DNA of 64,000 nt from Bacillus massilinigeriensis (GTDB lineage Bacteria > Bacillota > Bacilli > Bacillales > Cytobacillaceae): NCBI RefSeq assembly GCF_900117315.1, contig NZ_LT630337.1:2613601-2677600 (forward strand), given 5' to 3'. The position numbers were made by a program, and so were the translations under genes. The notes under the pieces were generated by a model. It was given only the letters and a program-made list of their open reading frames with translations, searched no databases and was not told where the DNA came from. Below are positions 63,518 through 64,000 of this stretch, in pieces (position 1 is the stretch's first letter; each line of letters opens with the position of its first letter).

Positions 63518-63994
63518 ATGCATATGCATAAATTTGAAAAAATATGGCTTATTTTCGGAGTAGGCGCCCTTCTAGTTTTCCTTACTGTACTTGGAGTAAG
63601 CGCATTCTATCTTGGAAATCAGCCACCTAGCTGTTTGAAAACAGTCGACCCAGAGAAAATCGACACAACAGCACCATTCGATAAACCTGGTCTTCATAAA
63701 GTGGAAGGAAAAGAGTGGGATTATGAACTTGTCTTTGTAGCACAAGCATTTGCTTATAATCCTGGTAATGTAGAGGTTCCACTTGGAGCTAAAGTAAAGG
63801 TAATTGCAACTACTAAGGATGTCATGCACGGATTTGAGGTTGCTGGTACCAATATTAATATGATGCTTGAACCTGGATATCTCAGTGAAATTGTTACTAC
63901 TTTTGAAAAACCTGGTGAATATTTAATTCTTTGTAATGAATACTGTGGTACTGGTCACCACATGATGACTTCAAAAATCGAGGTGGTTAAATAA
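63518..63994 (+). CDS. ba3-type cytochrome c oxidase subunit II with CuA site
   Basis: The 158-residue protein has one N-terminal span and a cupredoxin domain with the CuA motif CNEYCGTGHHMM and an upstream His in DVMHGFEV. The small size and single anchor helix are those of ba3-type subunit II. It transfers electrons from cytochrome c to subunit I. The stop overlaps the ATG of the next gene (TAATG). Confidence 0.93.
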   Translation: MHMHKFEKIWLIFGVGALLVFLTVLGVSAFYLGNQPPSCLKTVDPEKIDTTAPFDKPGLHKVEGKEWDYELVFVAQAFAYNPGNVEVPLGAKVKVIATTKDVMHGFEVAGTNINMMLEPGYLSEIVTTFEKPGEYLILCNEYCGTGHHMMTSKIEVVK

Positions 63995-64000
63995 TGCTTA
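63994..64000 (+). CDS. Start of oxidase subunit I gene (truncated at window edge)
   Basis: ATG CTT A begins at base 63994 overlapping the subunit II stop. By operon order in ba3 oxidases the next gene is subunit I, but only two codons are visible, so this is inference from context. Confidence 0.4.

Overview
The window is AT-rich chromosomal DNA from a spore-forming member of the Bacillaceae. This rests on gene content and order: the msrA-msrB, ypmQRS, tatAC, ilvA, plsC-type acyltransferase, dfrA-thyA, ypjP, ypiP, brxB, ypgR, ypgQ, cspD, ypeQ-ypeP, ypdQ, sspL, ypcP, dynA, bpsB-bpsA series closely follows the yp- gene neighbourhood of Bacillus subtilis. There is also a SspL-type spore protein, polypurine Shine-Dalgarno sites, and dense intrinsic terminators. 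I saw no rRNA, tRNA, CRISPR array or replication origin.

Layout. 1-16.9 kb: mostly leftward housekeeping genes for methionine sulfoxide repair, a Sco-type copper/redox lipoprotein, DegV, twin-arginine export, threonine dehydratase, DHFR/thymidylate synthase, bacilliredoxin and an aminotransferase. Two additions stand out: a secreted HExxH protease resembling the Pro-Pro endopeptidase/lethal-factor family, and a 25-residue KdpF-like micropeptide. 16.97-17.35 kb: an interspersed repeat with 23-bp imperfect terminal inverted repeats and an internal 62-bp tandem array. 17.4-26 kb: YfmR-type ABC-F protein, YpgQ, a second DegV, Fhs, MetA (Glu111, acetyl type), a methyltransferase and MntR.

26.1-47.5 kb: the main feature. 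A type IA topoisomerase gene (topB family) is cut in two by a 19.2-kb element at a 6-bp sequence (GTGCAA) present at both junctions. Deleting the element and one 6-bp copy rejoins the gene exactly in frame. The left end carries four tightly packed genes: three tyrosine recombinases (437, 984 and 564 aa) and a 249-aa accessory protein, an arrangement like Tn554-type or recombinase-trio elements. The cargo comprises an ECF sigma/anti-sigma pair, a DesK/NarL-type two-component system with a BceAB-type ABC transporter, a lipoprotein, several small membrane proteins and gene remnants. At the right end there is an intact topB of a different subtype. It lies just downstream of the severed N-terminal half and in the same orientation, and its own sequence lacks the core at the corresponding place. 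The element thus breaks a topoisomerase gene and brings another.

47.9-64 kb: HD-GYP phosphodiesterase, cold-shock protein, two RNase H-family proteins, a DMT transporter, the small spore protein SspL, 5'-3' exonuclease YpcP, a sulfurtransferase, the two-GTPase dynamin DynA, a Fur-box-controlled 33-residue membrane peptide, the alkylpyrone genes bpsA-bpsB, CheX, a zinc-ribbon peptide, and the start of a ba3-type cytochrome oxidase operon (subunits IIa, II, then I at the edge).

All family assignments come from reading the sequence and from memory of the families; no database search was run. Coordinates of short sites were counted by hand.
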